Source: Chrysomallon squamiferum (lineage: Eukaryota; Mollusca; Gastropoda; Neomphalida; Peltospiridae). From it: a DNA stretch of 64,000 nt. The stretch's first letter is position 1; the number at the start of each line of letters is the position of its first letter. The notes beneath the pieces are model-generated. The model was not told where the DNA came from and made no database searches. It worked only from the letters and a program-made list of their open reading frames with translations. A program made the position numbers and the translations under genes. The stretch lies in NCBI GenBank assembly GCA_012295275.1, contig CM022670.1, positions 36,512,085-36,576,084 on the forward strand, given 5' to 3'. Positions 23,250-35,698 of the stretch are shown here, piece after piece.

Positions 23250-24697
23250 TCTAGTTGGGTGGCGAGTGGTATATGGTGGCAGGGGAGGTAATGGCGAAAG
23301 GCAATTAACCCTAGTTGTCGTATAATCGTAACGAGAATCTCATCTCTTTCCTTCCCCAAAACTCTTTTTCTGCGACAAATGTAGGCAGACCAAAGAGGAG
23401 ACCCATCTCGTTTTCTAACGACCGAGCTGCCTCAACAGCGTGGCCCAAGACAAAAGGGTAATGGCCGATTGCACAATTATTCACGAAGGGAACGACACGA
23501 CTGATCGGCCAACCCCTTCTAAAGTTCTATCAGCTTCGCACTGGGTGTCTGGCAAGGCAGATCAAGCGGAAAAAGGTGAGTTGAATATTACCAATGTTGA
23601 AATAGGTAGATATCGTGCTTTCATTACGTTTGTGGAAATAGGGGTCAATACACCACAAAAATTGCGGCAAAAATTATGGGATGGTAGTATGTTGACTTGT
23701 CTGTATTGTGCAAGTCCGGCGAAAAGAAATGGAAGCTAGCCAGGGTGGCGTAGGCGACCTGGTTTTGGAGGGTGGAGGGAATTGGTGGTCAAAAATAGGG
23801 AAAAGGGCGGTTCCTTTACATCTATTCACGCATCGTCGTCGGCGTTCATGATTTTCGTGAAAATAGGTAAAGACATTCTGTTAGGGAGGGGGTGCCAGGC
23901 ACATTAACAGGTCGTCCATTTGAAGTTCCTGTGAATTTCCCCTCTGAAATTGTTAGCAAAAAATGATGGAGATTTCAAGAGATATTCACCATCTTTCCTA
24001 TCCAGACCTAGATTTGGTAAATAATCATATTGATCCAAGTGTTTGTTCTGTACATTATGTCAGTATGGATGTTGCAGTGCCAAAAATTTAGATGGTAGGT
24101 CAGGGAGCCCTGTTAGGAAAATCTGATAGAAACTCAGCATTCAGGCTACTACCAGTATTTCCAGGGGATTTCAATTTATTAGGGTTTAAAATGGATGATC
24201 TGTGCAACTACAAGTGTTCACCCATGGGTGCATCAGTCAGTTGTGCTTTATTTGAAAAGTTTTCCACTTTTATTCAGTGAGAAGCTGAGAGGCTATGTTT
24301 GCATGACTGGATGGTTGTGTTGCACTACCTGGACAGTTTTCTTTTTTGGGGAGTGGGGCAGGCTCAAATGAATGTCACAAGGTAATGGGAAGTTTTCAGA
24401 CAGTGTTGCCATTTGGGAATTCCCACTGCAGAAGAGAGAACTGTGGGATTCAGCACAGTTCTAATTTTTCGCGGTATTGAAATAGATTCAAATTATATGG
24501 TATTGCACCTGCCTCTGAACAAATTGTTTGAATTAAGGAAGCTCATAGAGATTAATCTTATGAAAAAAAAGGCTACTTTAAAAACATTGCAGTCACTAAC
24601 TGGGTCCCTAAATTTTGCCTGTCAAGTAGTTCAACCAGGCTGTGCTTTTATTAGACAGAACAAAAGGAATTACTAAGCCACATATTTATATTCGCAC
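23250..24697 (+). mobile_element. DIRS-type retrotransposon relic (gag-like piece and reverse transcriptase)
   Basis: The first part (23,440-23,739) reads TPSKVLSASHWVSGKADQAE and then ELNITNVEIGRYRAFITFVE, with PQKLRQKLWDG further on, as in the ORF upstream of RT in DIRS-like elements. The second part (24,092-24,676) is reverse transcriptase: DRNSAFRLLPVFPGDFNLLG, then GASVSCALFEKFSTF, YLDSFLFWG, FRGIEIDS and LQSLTGSLNFACQVV. The metal-binding YLDD is YLDS, stops lie at about 24,278 and 24,389, and the frame shifts, so it is inactive. The RNase H, methylase and tyrosine recombinase regions are missing; homology ends at a CA repeat near 24,694. Family recognition is from memory of the RT pattern. 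Confidence 0.75.
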
Positions 24698-24736
24698 ACA
24701 CACACACACACACATACACATATACACATACACATG
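24694..24736. repeat. (CA)n microsatellite at the 3' end of the DIRS relic
   Basis: A CACACA run with CATACACATATACACATA interruptions, exactly where the retrotransposon similarity stops. Confidence 0.9.
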
Positions 24737-25157
24737 AATAATATTTATTAACAATCTGCCAATATGTAATATATGCTTTTCTTAATTAAAGTTCGCAACA
24801 AATCTAATAACTTTTGTTATTACAGATGTTATCATTAATTTATATAATAATATTAATATGGTAAAAAAAGTGTATGTATCTTATAGTTTAATCTAAAAAA
24901 TTACTCAAACATTATTTTTGGAGGTATAATTTCTGACATATGCTGAGTATTATGCTCTAGACTGGTTAAGATTACAGAAACACTGAAATATTTATTAATA
25001 TTGTGTATGTTTGTTGTACTGGAAATGTTATGTTGTGCCTCATAAAAACAATAACCTATGCAGTAACCATTGCTCTAGTGCAAGTTAATTTACAAACAAA
25101 AGATTGCAGATAATCACCAGTTTTTTAAATAAATCAATATTAATGGTATATTTTAAG

Positions 25158-28136
25158 GTGTGTATCGAAGGATTATTAATGTTTGTGAATGTATGCCTCT
25201 TTGCTTCTTTACTGGCAACAGTTATATGTATCACAGGAGTTGGTGTGTTTTGTGGAACATCATACAAAGCCCTCAGTCTAATCATTAAAGATGTTCTGAA
25301 TGATCTGTTTCTGTTTAATGTTAGCTGGTTGGTATTGTACACAAACATTCATATTAAACTTAGTATGATTTTACAGCTCTACTTACTGAAACAGTAAATC
25401 TGTTTAGAATTGCCAATAAACTTTTATAAATTCAGAAAGAATATGTTCAATATTTATAGGGTATCAAATCTTGTTGCATATATATATTTTTTTAAAGACT
25501 AGGAAAAAATATAATAAATAATAAAATTTAAGAAAAATACCAAAATTGTAAAACAAAATAATTGACTATAGGGAAATACCTTCTGGGTTATTTCTGTAAC
25601 AACAGTAATTTTTAATTTTTCTGTTTGTTTATGACAAATTTAGGCTGGAGGTTATCCAGGTGGTTTTTGTTGTCATTGCTGTAGCAGTGGCTGTGTATGC
25701 TGTTATCTTCTTGATATTTGGATTTCTGGCAACTAGTGCAACATGACAGAATGTGTATTCTGGTGCTAAGTGCATTATGGGAGGAAAAGTGTCTGCAGCA
25801 TTTGTTAGTATCGAACATATTTATTTAAATCTATCTAATGTGTTTTTATTTGTATGCAAGTCAAAAATTTTATGATTAAATTCATTATTTTGAATTTATG
25901 TTTACGTAGTATGTTTTGGTTATAATAACAAAATTGAATCATGATTGATAAAATCTATGAAATTATGTCAATTCTGTATTCAAAAAGGCAAAATGTAACA
26001 CTGCCCCCAAAGAAAAATTACTATTAACTTTTAATTACAAGTATCAGAATATGTTTAATGTATGTAGTGTTATTTTATGATAGAATAAGAATTATAAAAT
26101 TTATTCTTTGATTGTTAAAAGTTTACATATGTTACTAATTCTGAACATTTTTATATTTCTTGTACTATGTTCCCTAAATAGTTAACTTTACTTTTCAATT
26201 TTTTAATTATGCAAATTAAATTTTATTATATTTGGTTTGTGGAAGTTTGGTAAAGATTGTTTTGGGGGAGGAATTCCACTAAAAATAAATGTAAATGTGA
26301 AATACTAATAATTATCTCTGTTTATTTTTTCAGTTCACTGTTATCACGTACATTCACAATCTTGGCTGGATTCTGATAACAGAAACACAAAACACTTACT
26401 TACTGCTTCAACCTGACTCAGTTTGGTAAGACATTTTACAGTTGTCTCTGTTTGTCTTGTATTCATATAATTTACAATTTATTTTTTGTGTCAAATATAT
26501 TTTTGAAACACACTGAATTGTTTTGTAAATAAATGATAAAATTGTTTTCTTTATATTTTTACATATAAAAACATGTATTTTGTTTCCTTCAAAATGCAGT
26601 GAAAGTAAAGTTCCAAAAATACTATAAAACCTACTTTAATATTACTTTAAAAAAACAAAAACAAAAAAACAATAAAACTAATCAGAACAAAATTATATTT
26701 ATTCTCAAGTTTTACAAATTAGAGAAGATGAAGAAACATGCTACTTTATAACATACTGTTTCATGAAACCTATTTCTGATGAACATGAATTTGTACAGTT
26801 TATAAATTTATAAAGATAATTTCAATTAAATTTACTAACAGTAGTCATTTTTAAGGCCACTTGCATACATTGTTTTTTTAATGATTTTTTCTTTTTCACA
26901 TTTAGGTGTGTACTGGGGTTCTTTTTATCCAGTCAGTTTTTCAACACCTGGAAAAGTTAAAGTGAAGGTGAAGTTAAACAAATGTGTGATACAGTAAGTT
27001 AATTAACATGTGTAAACATATTTACTTCACTAAATATTAATGTAAACAAACAACAGAGAGTGTTACGTTCCTCTGTGATTGCTGTAATTATTTGTAAAAA
27101 TCATTTTCATTCTTAATTATTTAAAATATATATAGATAATTTTAAAATGAATTAACCTGTATAAAATTATGTACTACTATGAAATTTATAAATATTGATC
27201 TGAATTGACTAATATTTCAGCATATATAACTAAACAGTATAGATTGTTACATATTTCTGTCATTGTTATTATTTTAAAATTATATAATATCAGTTTTAAG
27301 TTTAATAATTACATTCTGTTCATAATGAGAATATCCAAACCTTTCAAGGGAGCTAACTAAAAGTTTTTATAGGCAATGTTGTTATTTTATGAAATTAATT
27401 TCCTAGCAAACTTTTATAAATTATTTTTATTTATTTTTATTTTTAGGTTTTTGAGGCAAACTTTTTTTGTGTAAATTCCATAGGATTTTATTCATTGTTT
27501 CGGAATGGTGAGAGTCTAAAAATATTTAATTTTACATTTTAAAAAATAAGTATTTTTTAAAAACAATAGTTTTGTTTCATGTGTGTTATGTAAGTATTAA
27601 TTTTTTTAGATGGGTGTAAGAAAGTACACTGAAATAAAGTAAATTATATAATATTATACATGTAAGAGGTAAACTTTTCAAAATTCTCAAAAGGCTTCTT
27701 CTTGAAATAAAGTTAATGTACAAATCTCTAGATGAAAATAACAAACAAATAAAATCTTCAAAAGTCATCTGTATATTACTTTGAAGATAAGCCATATATT
27801 TAGTGATGAATAAATTATTCAGAAATGTTTCATCTTATATTGTCAGTTTAATTTATCTTATTAAATTAAGTAATTATAGTCTCACATGTGGCCTAGCATA
27901 TTTTTTTTCATGGTCCTGTTCAGCTGATATCCATAACTGGTTTTTCATAGTTGCATTTCTGTATGTAAATGAATTTAAATATATAATTTTTTTTTTGTCT
28001 GGCAGCAAACTATACACGCATTAAGATTTCAAAGGAGTTGACCGAGTACCGAGATGCTGTTGAAATGGAAGAACTAGAACTGAACGGCATTCACGACACA
28101 ACTCAGAAGGGACCTCCACCTTATTTAGGCCGTTGA
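25158..28136 (+). pseudogene. M6/proteolipid-protein (GPM6-like) pseudogene, four recognisable exons
   Basis: Exon 25158-25327 encodes the first span (FASLLATVICITGVGVFCGT, then SYKALSLII), closely following the family's SLIATIL...GVALFCG pattern. Exon 25644-25803 encodes the second span (LEVIQVVFVVIAVAVAVYAV, then FGFLATSAT and KVSAAF), with a TGA at 25,744-25,746 where Arg or another codon is expected. Exon 26334-26425 is the third span with its middle deleted relative to 16,111-16,272, and keeps the same downstream TGA. Exon 28006-28136 is the tail exon (ANYTRIK to PPPYLGR) and is fully open. A piece at 26,905-26,993 could be the second extracellular loop, but its phase does not fit. No exon for the last span or an initiator was found. 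Confidence 0.7.
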
Positions 28137-29960
28137 TGGAATGTTCAAGAAAAATATAACATTTACGTGAAAATGTTTTGAAAACAGTTTCTTTTGAGAT
28201 GAAAAGTTTCTTAATTCCCTTCTACTTACAGAACAAGTAGCCATCAATTAGACAATTAACTCAAATTATCCCGTAACAAGATGAGTATGAACATCTACTC
28301 ACACATCTATGGGTTCAGTAGTTGTAACTGACAAAACCTTTTGTCACAGTTTTAATAATTAATTACAAAAATCAAACTGTATTCATCACTCCATGTAGAT
28401 GTTATATTTCTTAGATGAATTGTGAAAAGTAAATTTTTATAAATTTATTAGTGATTACTTGTATCATTATTATTAAAAACAGGTGTTAAATGGAGACACA
28501 TGAATAAAAATGTGTCTTTGATTGATGTATTTATACATTTCTTTTGATTTATATAATTTTCAGCAGTGCTTATTTAGTGTCATTTTGTAATTTGACAGTG
28601 GAAAATTTGTACATAAAAGAAAAAAGTGAAAGAAACAATGTGTCTAGTTAATAATATAACTGAATTATCAGGTCACTTGTTGTTATTATTTTTTAATTTG
28701 CCTCATTTATTTTTAATAGATGATTCCAGTGTTAAACTTGAGGGGAAAAACAAAAATAACAGTTTATTATTTCTAACAATTTTATCAAATACATTCCAGA
28801 CATTCCACTTTTTGCTCATATTTTTATTATTTTGTTATTTTATTTTTTTAATTAATTAATTTGTTTATGCTATTGCTATTTGTGAATACATATACACACA
28901 TTTACAAAACATAAATGGTTGTGACAGAACATTACACCAATAATGTATAATGATGAAAATGATTGTTAAACAATTTATTATATTCATCATAATTTACTAC
29001 ATTTTAATACTTTAAACAACTTTGATACTTACTTCCTTTATTATGTTTGTTTTGGTGGATGTGATTTTATTGAACATACATTTTTCACATATCATAATGT
29101 ACTGCTTCAGAATATTTGATGAGTTATTAGAATCAATTGATAGTATTATTTTTCCATAGTTGCTCTAACGTTTGGCCAAAAATTTTTTTAAAATAAAAGA
29201 AACATTTTTTATCCTTTTTATTTATTTATTTATTAATTTAAAATGTTTTTATATATACATTTGTATTCTTGTATTTCATCATGTTAAACAAAATTAAAAC
29301 TCATATTAGATGATAAAATATATGATTTTTGAAAGAAAATATTACATTTTCACAATAATATAACACTTTCTACAGAATATTGCAAAAGCCTTAAACTAAT
29401 ATACTTTTTATTTTTATATTTTTTTATTTATTTGCTTGACATCATTATTCAACAGTTACTTTTATTACAGATTTTGAATGCCATTTATTTTTTTTAAATA
29501 TATTTTATTTAATTTTATGGTATATACACTGAAAACATAAACCTAATCAAGTTTTAAAATTAAAATATTAGGGAATATTAATAATACTTTCTCTCAATAT
29601 ATTCCAAAAGTTTTGTTAAATTGCAAGTTGTTATAAATTTAGGTATAGATATTTGTTATACTTACTGGATAACATGTTTTAACATTAGAAGATAAAATTT
29701 CCAAGTAAGAGATGATTTAAAAAAGTTGATATTTAAATGTTTGAAAATATCTTTATCAGTTTATGGCATGATTATTCACTATTTGTAGATGTCATTAGTG
29801 TTTGTATCTTTTATAATATTCAGATGTTGATATATTGTTGTATTAACATTTTTAAATGTATCTTTTACATAATACATTGTTTTCAGAAATAAACATTTTT
29901 TATATGGCATTTCATGTTTGTGATTTTTTTTCTCATTTCAGAAAAAATACACTGCATTTT
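28137..29960. other. Non-coding spacer paralogous to 16,511-18,120
   Basis: Follows the M6-like tail exon and runs to the DD-CARD copy 4 tail. Relative to its partner it carries an extra stretch at about 28,600-29,030. The reading frame at 28,626-28,859 lies in that stretch and has no recognisable domain. Confidence 0.7.
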
Positions 29961-30371
29961 GAGTAACTAAAAAAAAAAATACACACAACGTGAAAATATA
30001 TATATTATAAAATTCATCTTTTAAAGAGATCATAAGTCATATTTTCAGTTTAAATTCAATCGCTTTATCATGTTTGTACATTGATTTTGAATCTTTATCA
30101 CAAACTTTAATAAACCTATGACTAATGTTTAATAATGCTATTACCACTCTATATCTAGTTTCATTCACCTCATTAAGGAGCATTCTTTTAAACAAAATCT
30201 CTATGTACAAGATACATCCTGGTAAGTAATAATAAAACTATAAAAATTCTGTATTAGTAAAACTCGATAAAAAAGTAAAAATTGTTTTGGTAATGTTTAA
30301 TAGACTGGAAACTGCAATAGATAATAGTTAATCATTGATCATTGGCCTGTAACCTTTAAATAAACTCGGTA

Positions 30372-30631
30372 TTAGTATATCAGATTTTGTAGAGGATAAA
30401 TAGCTGCAATGTGGCATAGTAATATAATAATAAAGAAAGTTAGGTTGTTGATAACAAAATCAGTCTGATCGCTTTCATTCAAACTGTGGAATTCATCATT
30501 AGTTTGCATTTCACTTTGCGATGGTTGCTCCAATTCTTCGCTGTTTAGTGTGTCTGAAACAGCAGTCAGTTTGTTTAATTCAACTGAAGAAAAAAAAAAT
30601 AAAAAAAAGGAACAACGTGTGTGTAGACACA

Positions 30632-30670
<39 letters not shown>

Positions 30671-31241
30671 TGAATTCAATAAGTGAAAGTTGAAAAAAAT
30701 AAAATAAAAAACAAAAATAAATATAAGATATAACTAAATATATTTAAAAAATAGAAATAAATTAAATTAATGAAATAAGTCGTATATGATAATTTCCTCT
30801 AAAAATTTTGGCTGTTTATATTTTATAGTTATTTTGTCGTAACGAGGTTTGTCATATTCAGTGTTATGTATAATTACATTTTTGTGATCGTGGACCAGAT
30901 CGTGATTCCCTCTCAATATAATAATAATAATAATAATAATAATAGAATATGCATAATCTTACCTTTCAGTATGTCAGCAAGATGATTTTGACCTGATTTG
31001 GCCAAAGCTTCCACAAAGCTGTCGAAAGCTTTCTCTCCAAACAGAGGAAGGATGTCGACGAGACGTTGTAACTTATCCTTTTTTGTCTCTGGACTGAGAA
31101 TGTAATCAACATCAGAACCTGATAACACAGCGTTGTCACGCAGGTATATTACTACATGGTCTACAAATATGTCTGCTGCGAGTCTGCTGTATGCCTTTTC
31201 AATAGCTGTGCTGTGATCAGGAGGCATTAAACCATCTTTGA

Positions 31242-31294
<53 letters not shown>

Positions 31295-34200
31295 GTTTAG
31301 AAAATAATAATCTGTTTTAAAAAAGAAAACGGTAAGAATTTGTGAACATTCAACGATTCTTGCTATATTCTGTTTTACAATTTCTTTGAAAAAACCCTGA
31401 AATAGTCTCAATGGAAAAAACAACAACAAGAAAAAATGTTTTCTAATAGTCAGATTTATGTTAAATAACACATGAAAAATAGTAATTAGACAGAAACGAG
31501 CAACAAATATATTTCACTGATAATAAGCCAATCTTACCGGAGAATGAACTGATAGATAATCTTTGACAAGCGTTAATCAGATCAGCGATAGACTGTGATG
31601 TTTTGTTCCATTCGTACAGCACCTCCCAGAAACCTATTCCACTTGCTTCATTAACTATTTTCATCACTGTAGAGTTGTTTAAGCCAAGAGCTAAACCAAA
31701 CTGCTTGACTTTATATTTGTTATCTGAATAATTAATTAAAACAAACAAAAAATTATAAATAATAAAAAACGACAACCCCCTGAAAAAAAACATTCAGCAA
31801 CAATGTCGACAACCAAATAAATAAATAAATAAATAAATAAATAAATATAAATTAAATCAAATACTGAGAAACGCTGTAATAAAATATCAAAATGAAAAGG
31901 TAATAATAATCTGTAGTGTTATCATCATTACTGCATGGCTTATGATTCCATTATTGCTGATTATTATTAATTATTTGGTTGTGACACACACACACACACC
32001 CAAACACACTTTTTATTGGTTTTTTTTTTAAGTTTAAATTTTTTAACCTCGAAGCTGATTCTAAACATACCAAACTCTTTTTCAATTCGAACTGCAAATC
32101 CTAAAATGTGTGCAGGCAGATGGCTGCTATTCACATTTGATCGTTTGCTTTCCTCTGCCAAAGTCAGCAGTTCTGTTAACTTGCTGCTGGTATTTTCTGT
32201 TGATTCCTGTAAACTACGTATTGCTTCCTTATATTCTTCTTGACTTTTCAAAGCAGATGTATTAATTTTCTTTAGCTGAAATTAAATATGAAGAAATGTG
32301 ATTAATATTTTCCATAATATACACGTAGACGGAAACTTTTAATAGCTTTCTTCGTTAGAAAATAAATTATTTATTACTGATCTTTGATTCCAGATTTTTC
32401 TCTTTATTTACTGCTGCAGTAACATCATACAGTAAATTCTTCGTTTAACGTCAACATGTCAACTGACTTCATTTTTAGCAGACTATTTCCATTAGATCTA
32501 AAGTAAACTTTTTATTTCTGTCATCCATAATGTATTTCACGTACAGGCTTTCATCATGTTATCCTAACTGTATAACATTTTTATAAAACACTGAACCAGT
32601 AAACAAATGACATCTCTCTCTCTCTCTCTCCGTTTGTTACAATTTCTAATATAGAAGTTGTCAATTTATATTTGACCATCACTATCGACACAGACACAGA
32701 GAAACACACAAACACATATAGATATTATTACATAAATATATTTTTACATTTGCAACTTTTACTTTTTATTATTATTATTATTATTATCATCATCATTATC
32801 ATCATCATTGTTATTATTATTACAGTGATACCGTGACTTACGGGTTTAATTCGTTCCTTGACCGTGCTCGTAATTCAGTTTGCTCGTCAAATCAATTTTC
32901 CAAAATGAAAATAATTGAAATACCATTAATCCGTTCCAGCTCCCCCAAAACAAACCCAATTTTTTAAAAGTATTTTTAAAAAAGAAAAATGTATGTATAA
33001 ATAACAAATATTGTATAAAAAAACAATATAAAAGAGAATGTAAAGAAATAAATTGTAAAGTGTTCAGGGTTAGGGTTTACCCATCTTTTCATGGACAGAG
33101 ATCCGCAGCTTAGAAATTATTTTAATGCCTTTGGCTGGCGTTATAGCCTTTATTGGCTCCTTCTGCTTCAGTGTGGTATATATCGTAAAAGTACTACGCT
33201 CGTACTGCCTAGGCAAGTCGACTACATGCACACCTCGCTCATGCTTTTCTATGATTTCATGCTTTTATTCTTCTTCTCAACACTGTCCTTTCTTCTTCTC
33301 AACACTTTCTTAGGATCCATGGAAATTTAGGAAAATACTGCACAAAAATGCGAGCACAACACAACAGAGATGCTTCAGCTGTGAGATAAGCACGTAAAGC
33401 AAACGAGTGATACGCGGGATGCTGGGCTGATATTGTGTTGTTCGTTGCGCCAATTAACGGCAGCGTTTCTGAAGCTCGCTCGTAACTCGGATCTTGATTC
33501 GCAACTCAAAGCAAAAATGGACCGCTGTATTATTATTAATTTATTTTTTTATCATTTATTATTATTATTATTATAATTGCATGTTCACATTAAAAAATCC
33601 GGCAGCCTCCGGATGTAAGAAGTGCTCATTTTCAACAATGCCGGATTTTTTATGGTTTTATATGCTGTGTATATTTAACAGAAAATTAGTACCTGTTTAC
33701 TCCTTTAAAGAAAGAAAATTGAACTCTATATGAAAAGCAAATGAAATTTTAATGTTCACCAACAAAATACAATAGTTCTACAGAATTTTAATTCAACTAA
33801 ATAAAATAGTTTCTCTGAATTTTAATCATTACTGTATCCTCGAAAAGAAGCTAAATAGCAGATGGGCTAAATAGCAGGATCAGCATCTTCATCACTGACA
33901 TTGACAATATTCTCAGCAATAGGAACATGTTGATGGTGGTTGCACATCTGGTTGACTTGAAGTTGATGGCAGTGGTGTATCAAGTGTGGACACTGCTGCT
34001 GCTTCTTCCTGGTTCCTAGCTATTTTCTTGAATATATCGTGCAGTGTCTGTTGCCTCATATACTCGGGTATTTCTGTAATAAGTTTATCTTAGAACAAGT
34101 AAACATTCACAATTTCCTGTTCACTTACAAAACTTTATTGCTCTAGTCCAGCCAGCAGTTCAGTTGTCAACGTAATTAGCCTGTCAATAGAGATTCTTTC

Positions 34201-35655
34201 TCTCACATCTTCCTCATTTTCATCACTGCTTTCATCTTCATCACGTACAGGCATTTCTCTCCGGACTTTTAACCATAACTACAATTTCAGAATCAGTGTA
34301 ATGATGAACTGTAGGCACATTGCCATCAACATCCATCCAATCTTTAAAAGTGTTTTTCAGTGTTGATGTTTTTCAGTGTTGATGTTTTCACAGACTTCCA
34401 TGAATTGGCAACACAGTACACTGCATCCGTAATGTTGAATTCGTTTATGAATTCTGAACTGGGGTGCCTGAATTAAGTGAACTCGCTAGGCGCCTCATTA
34501 ACAGGCATCGGTACTTACACTTCATTGAACGTATAATACCATTGTCCTATGGTTGAAGTAGTGATGTGCATTAGGATGGGAGGTAGACAACAAAAACATT
34601 ATCTGAAACCAATCCAATGTAATATCAGTGGTTTGCACAGACACGTCGATATTAATTTTTTTTTTTTTAGGTTTTCCAGTTTCTCTGCGATCGACAACAC
34701 ACGATGTTTACATTTTACGCCACCTCTTTTCTTTGCTGAATCCATAATGGTGTTGTAGAGCAGCAAACAAATGATAAAATAAGAAGGAATGAGCAGGAAT
34801 AACTGTTAGCAGGTGCAAGCAAGACCCAACAGCTGATTCTGGAGTACAGAACCATCAAAACATAAACGGCGCCTCCAGAAAACAGTTTCGCGCCAACACG
34901 GTAAATTTAAAAATGGGCTCCGAAATCCATGCCGGAAATCTGAAGGAACCGGATTTTTGAATGTCAACCGGTATTATTATTATTATTATTATTATTATTT
35001 ACTGTCCAATTTTAATGAAATATAACAATACAACTGAAAAAAATATATGGATGCCATTATTTTGCTGAATTCGTGACATTATCATACATAGTGTTGATCG
35101 ATTTGCACAAGACACGTGTAAGTGGGTGCACAGGCACCACAACGAAAACAAATTCAAAGTTACTACTAAATTTTTACTTACTTTCTTCAACAGGCGATTG
35201 TGAGATTTCACTTCTGCCACTAAGGACTCTTCCAGCGCTTTGCATTGTTGCTTCAACTTCTGTATTTCTTTCAATCTATCATCCTTCACCATGTATATAT
35301 GAAATTTTGTGCCCAGTCTCTCTGTTATATCTAAAGACTTATTCGTGACCTCGGACATATCTTTCACGGTGGTGTACAAAAACTCATCCTTCTTTCGGAG
35401 TTCGTCTTCAGCTTTTTTCAATCTGGCAGAAAGATCTGATATTTCCTTTTTTTGTTCTTCCAGTTGAATATTACTGTTCTCATGGACATCTCGTTGTATT
35501 TCAGGTAAAGAATGCGAAGTTTCCGAATGTTTTAGCATTTCTTCAAACGTCGGCTGGACAGATCCGATAAATTCCGGCAAGATTGCTCTCATAACTTTTA
35601 GGATATTTTGTTTCGCCGTTTCGTCCATTTCTTCGAGTGAAGATGGTGAAGCCAT
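30372..35655 (-). CDS. DD-CARD family copy 4: coiled coil, Death domain, CARD and hydrophobic tail
   Basis: Exons 35655-35182, 32275-32071, 31723-31538, 31235-30963 and 30583-30372 total 1,350 nt and give an uninterrupted 449-residue protein. Phases are identical to copy 2. Residues 1-158 are coiled coil, 159-226 linker, 227-288 Death-like (FGLALGLNNS, WEVLYEW), 289-379 CARD (AIEKAYSRLAADIFVDHVV, DVDYILSPETKK, LVDILPLFGEKAF) and 380-449 tail. The tail ends in a hydrophobic stretch at about 422-444 (FVINNLTFFIIILLCHIAAI), unlike the polar tail of copy 2. Intron 1 is about 2.9 kb and holds two DNA transposons. Joining exon 1 to exons 2-5 across that intron is inferred from phase, order and similarity to copy 2. 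An adaptor role in innate immunity or apoptosis is inferred from the domains. Confidence 0.8.
30963..31235 (-). CDS. CARD-encoding exon of copy 4
   Basis: 273 nt, with acceptor TTTCAAAG and donor GTAAGA. All CARD helices are present, as in copy 2, including DVDYILSPETKKDKLQRL, which copy 3 lacks. Confidence 0.8.
32823..33527. mobile_element. TA-flanked terminal-inverted-repeat element (Tc1/mariner-type non-autonomous)
   Basis: It starts TA|CAGTGATACCGTGACTTACG and ends CCGCTG|TA. The two ends are imperfect inverted repeats of each other, with a shared GCTCGTAA(C/T)TC subterminal motif. The TA on both sides fits the target site of Tc1/mariner-superfamily elements. No transposase is recognisable in about 705 bp. 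It lies within an ATT tract in intron 1 of copy 4. Confidence 0.6.
33580..34971 (-). mobile_element. pogo/Tigger-type transposon relic in intron 1 of copy 4
   Basis: The ends match in inverted orientation (CATTAAAAAATCCGG near 33,588; CATTCAAAAATCCGG in reverse complement near 34,962). A transposase start (MDSAKKRGG, then KCKHRV) lies at 34,746 and leftwards. The C-terminal part is recognisable at about 33,930-34,370 on the minus strand (DWMDVDGNVPTVHHYTDSEI, then the acidic RDEDESSDENEEDV, then TEIPEYMRQQTLHDIFKKIA). The DDE core present in the 1-888 copy is mostly deleted. It is dead. It occupies the same site relative to exon 1 as the relic at 1-888. Confidence 0.8.
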
Positions 35656-35688
35656 TGTATTTAGTAGAAATGGTATTTATCAGTCAAA

Positions 35689-35698
35689 GAAACTGAAA
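35689..35698 (-). promoter_or_regulatory. ISRE/IRF-like box upstream of copy 4
   Basis: GAAACTGAAA lies about 34 bp upstream of the start codon, followed further upstream by an ETS-type CCGGAAGT at about 35,710-35,717. Identical to copy 1. Confidence 0.4.

Noticed and set aside
23440-23739. A host gene at 23,440-23,739
   Set aside because: Its sequence and its position directly upstream of a DIRS-type reverse transcriptase fit the retrotransposon's own first reading frame.
33091-33330. Reading frames at 33,091-33,330
   Set aside because: They lie wholly inside the TA-flanked inverted-repeat element 32,823-33,527 and show no transposase motif.
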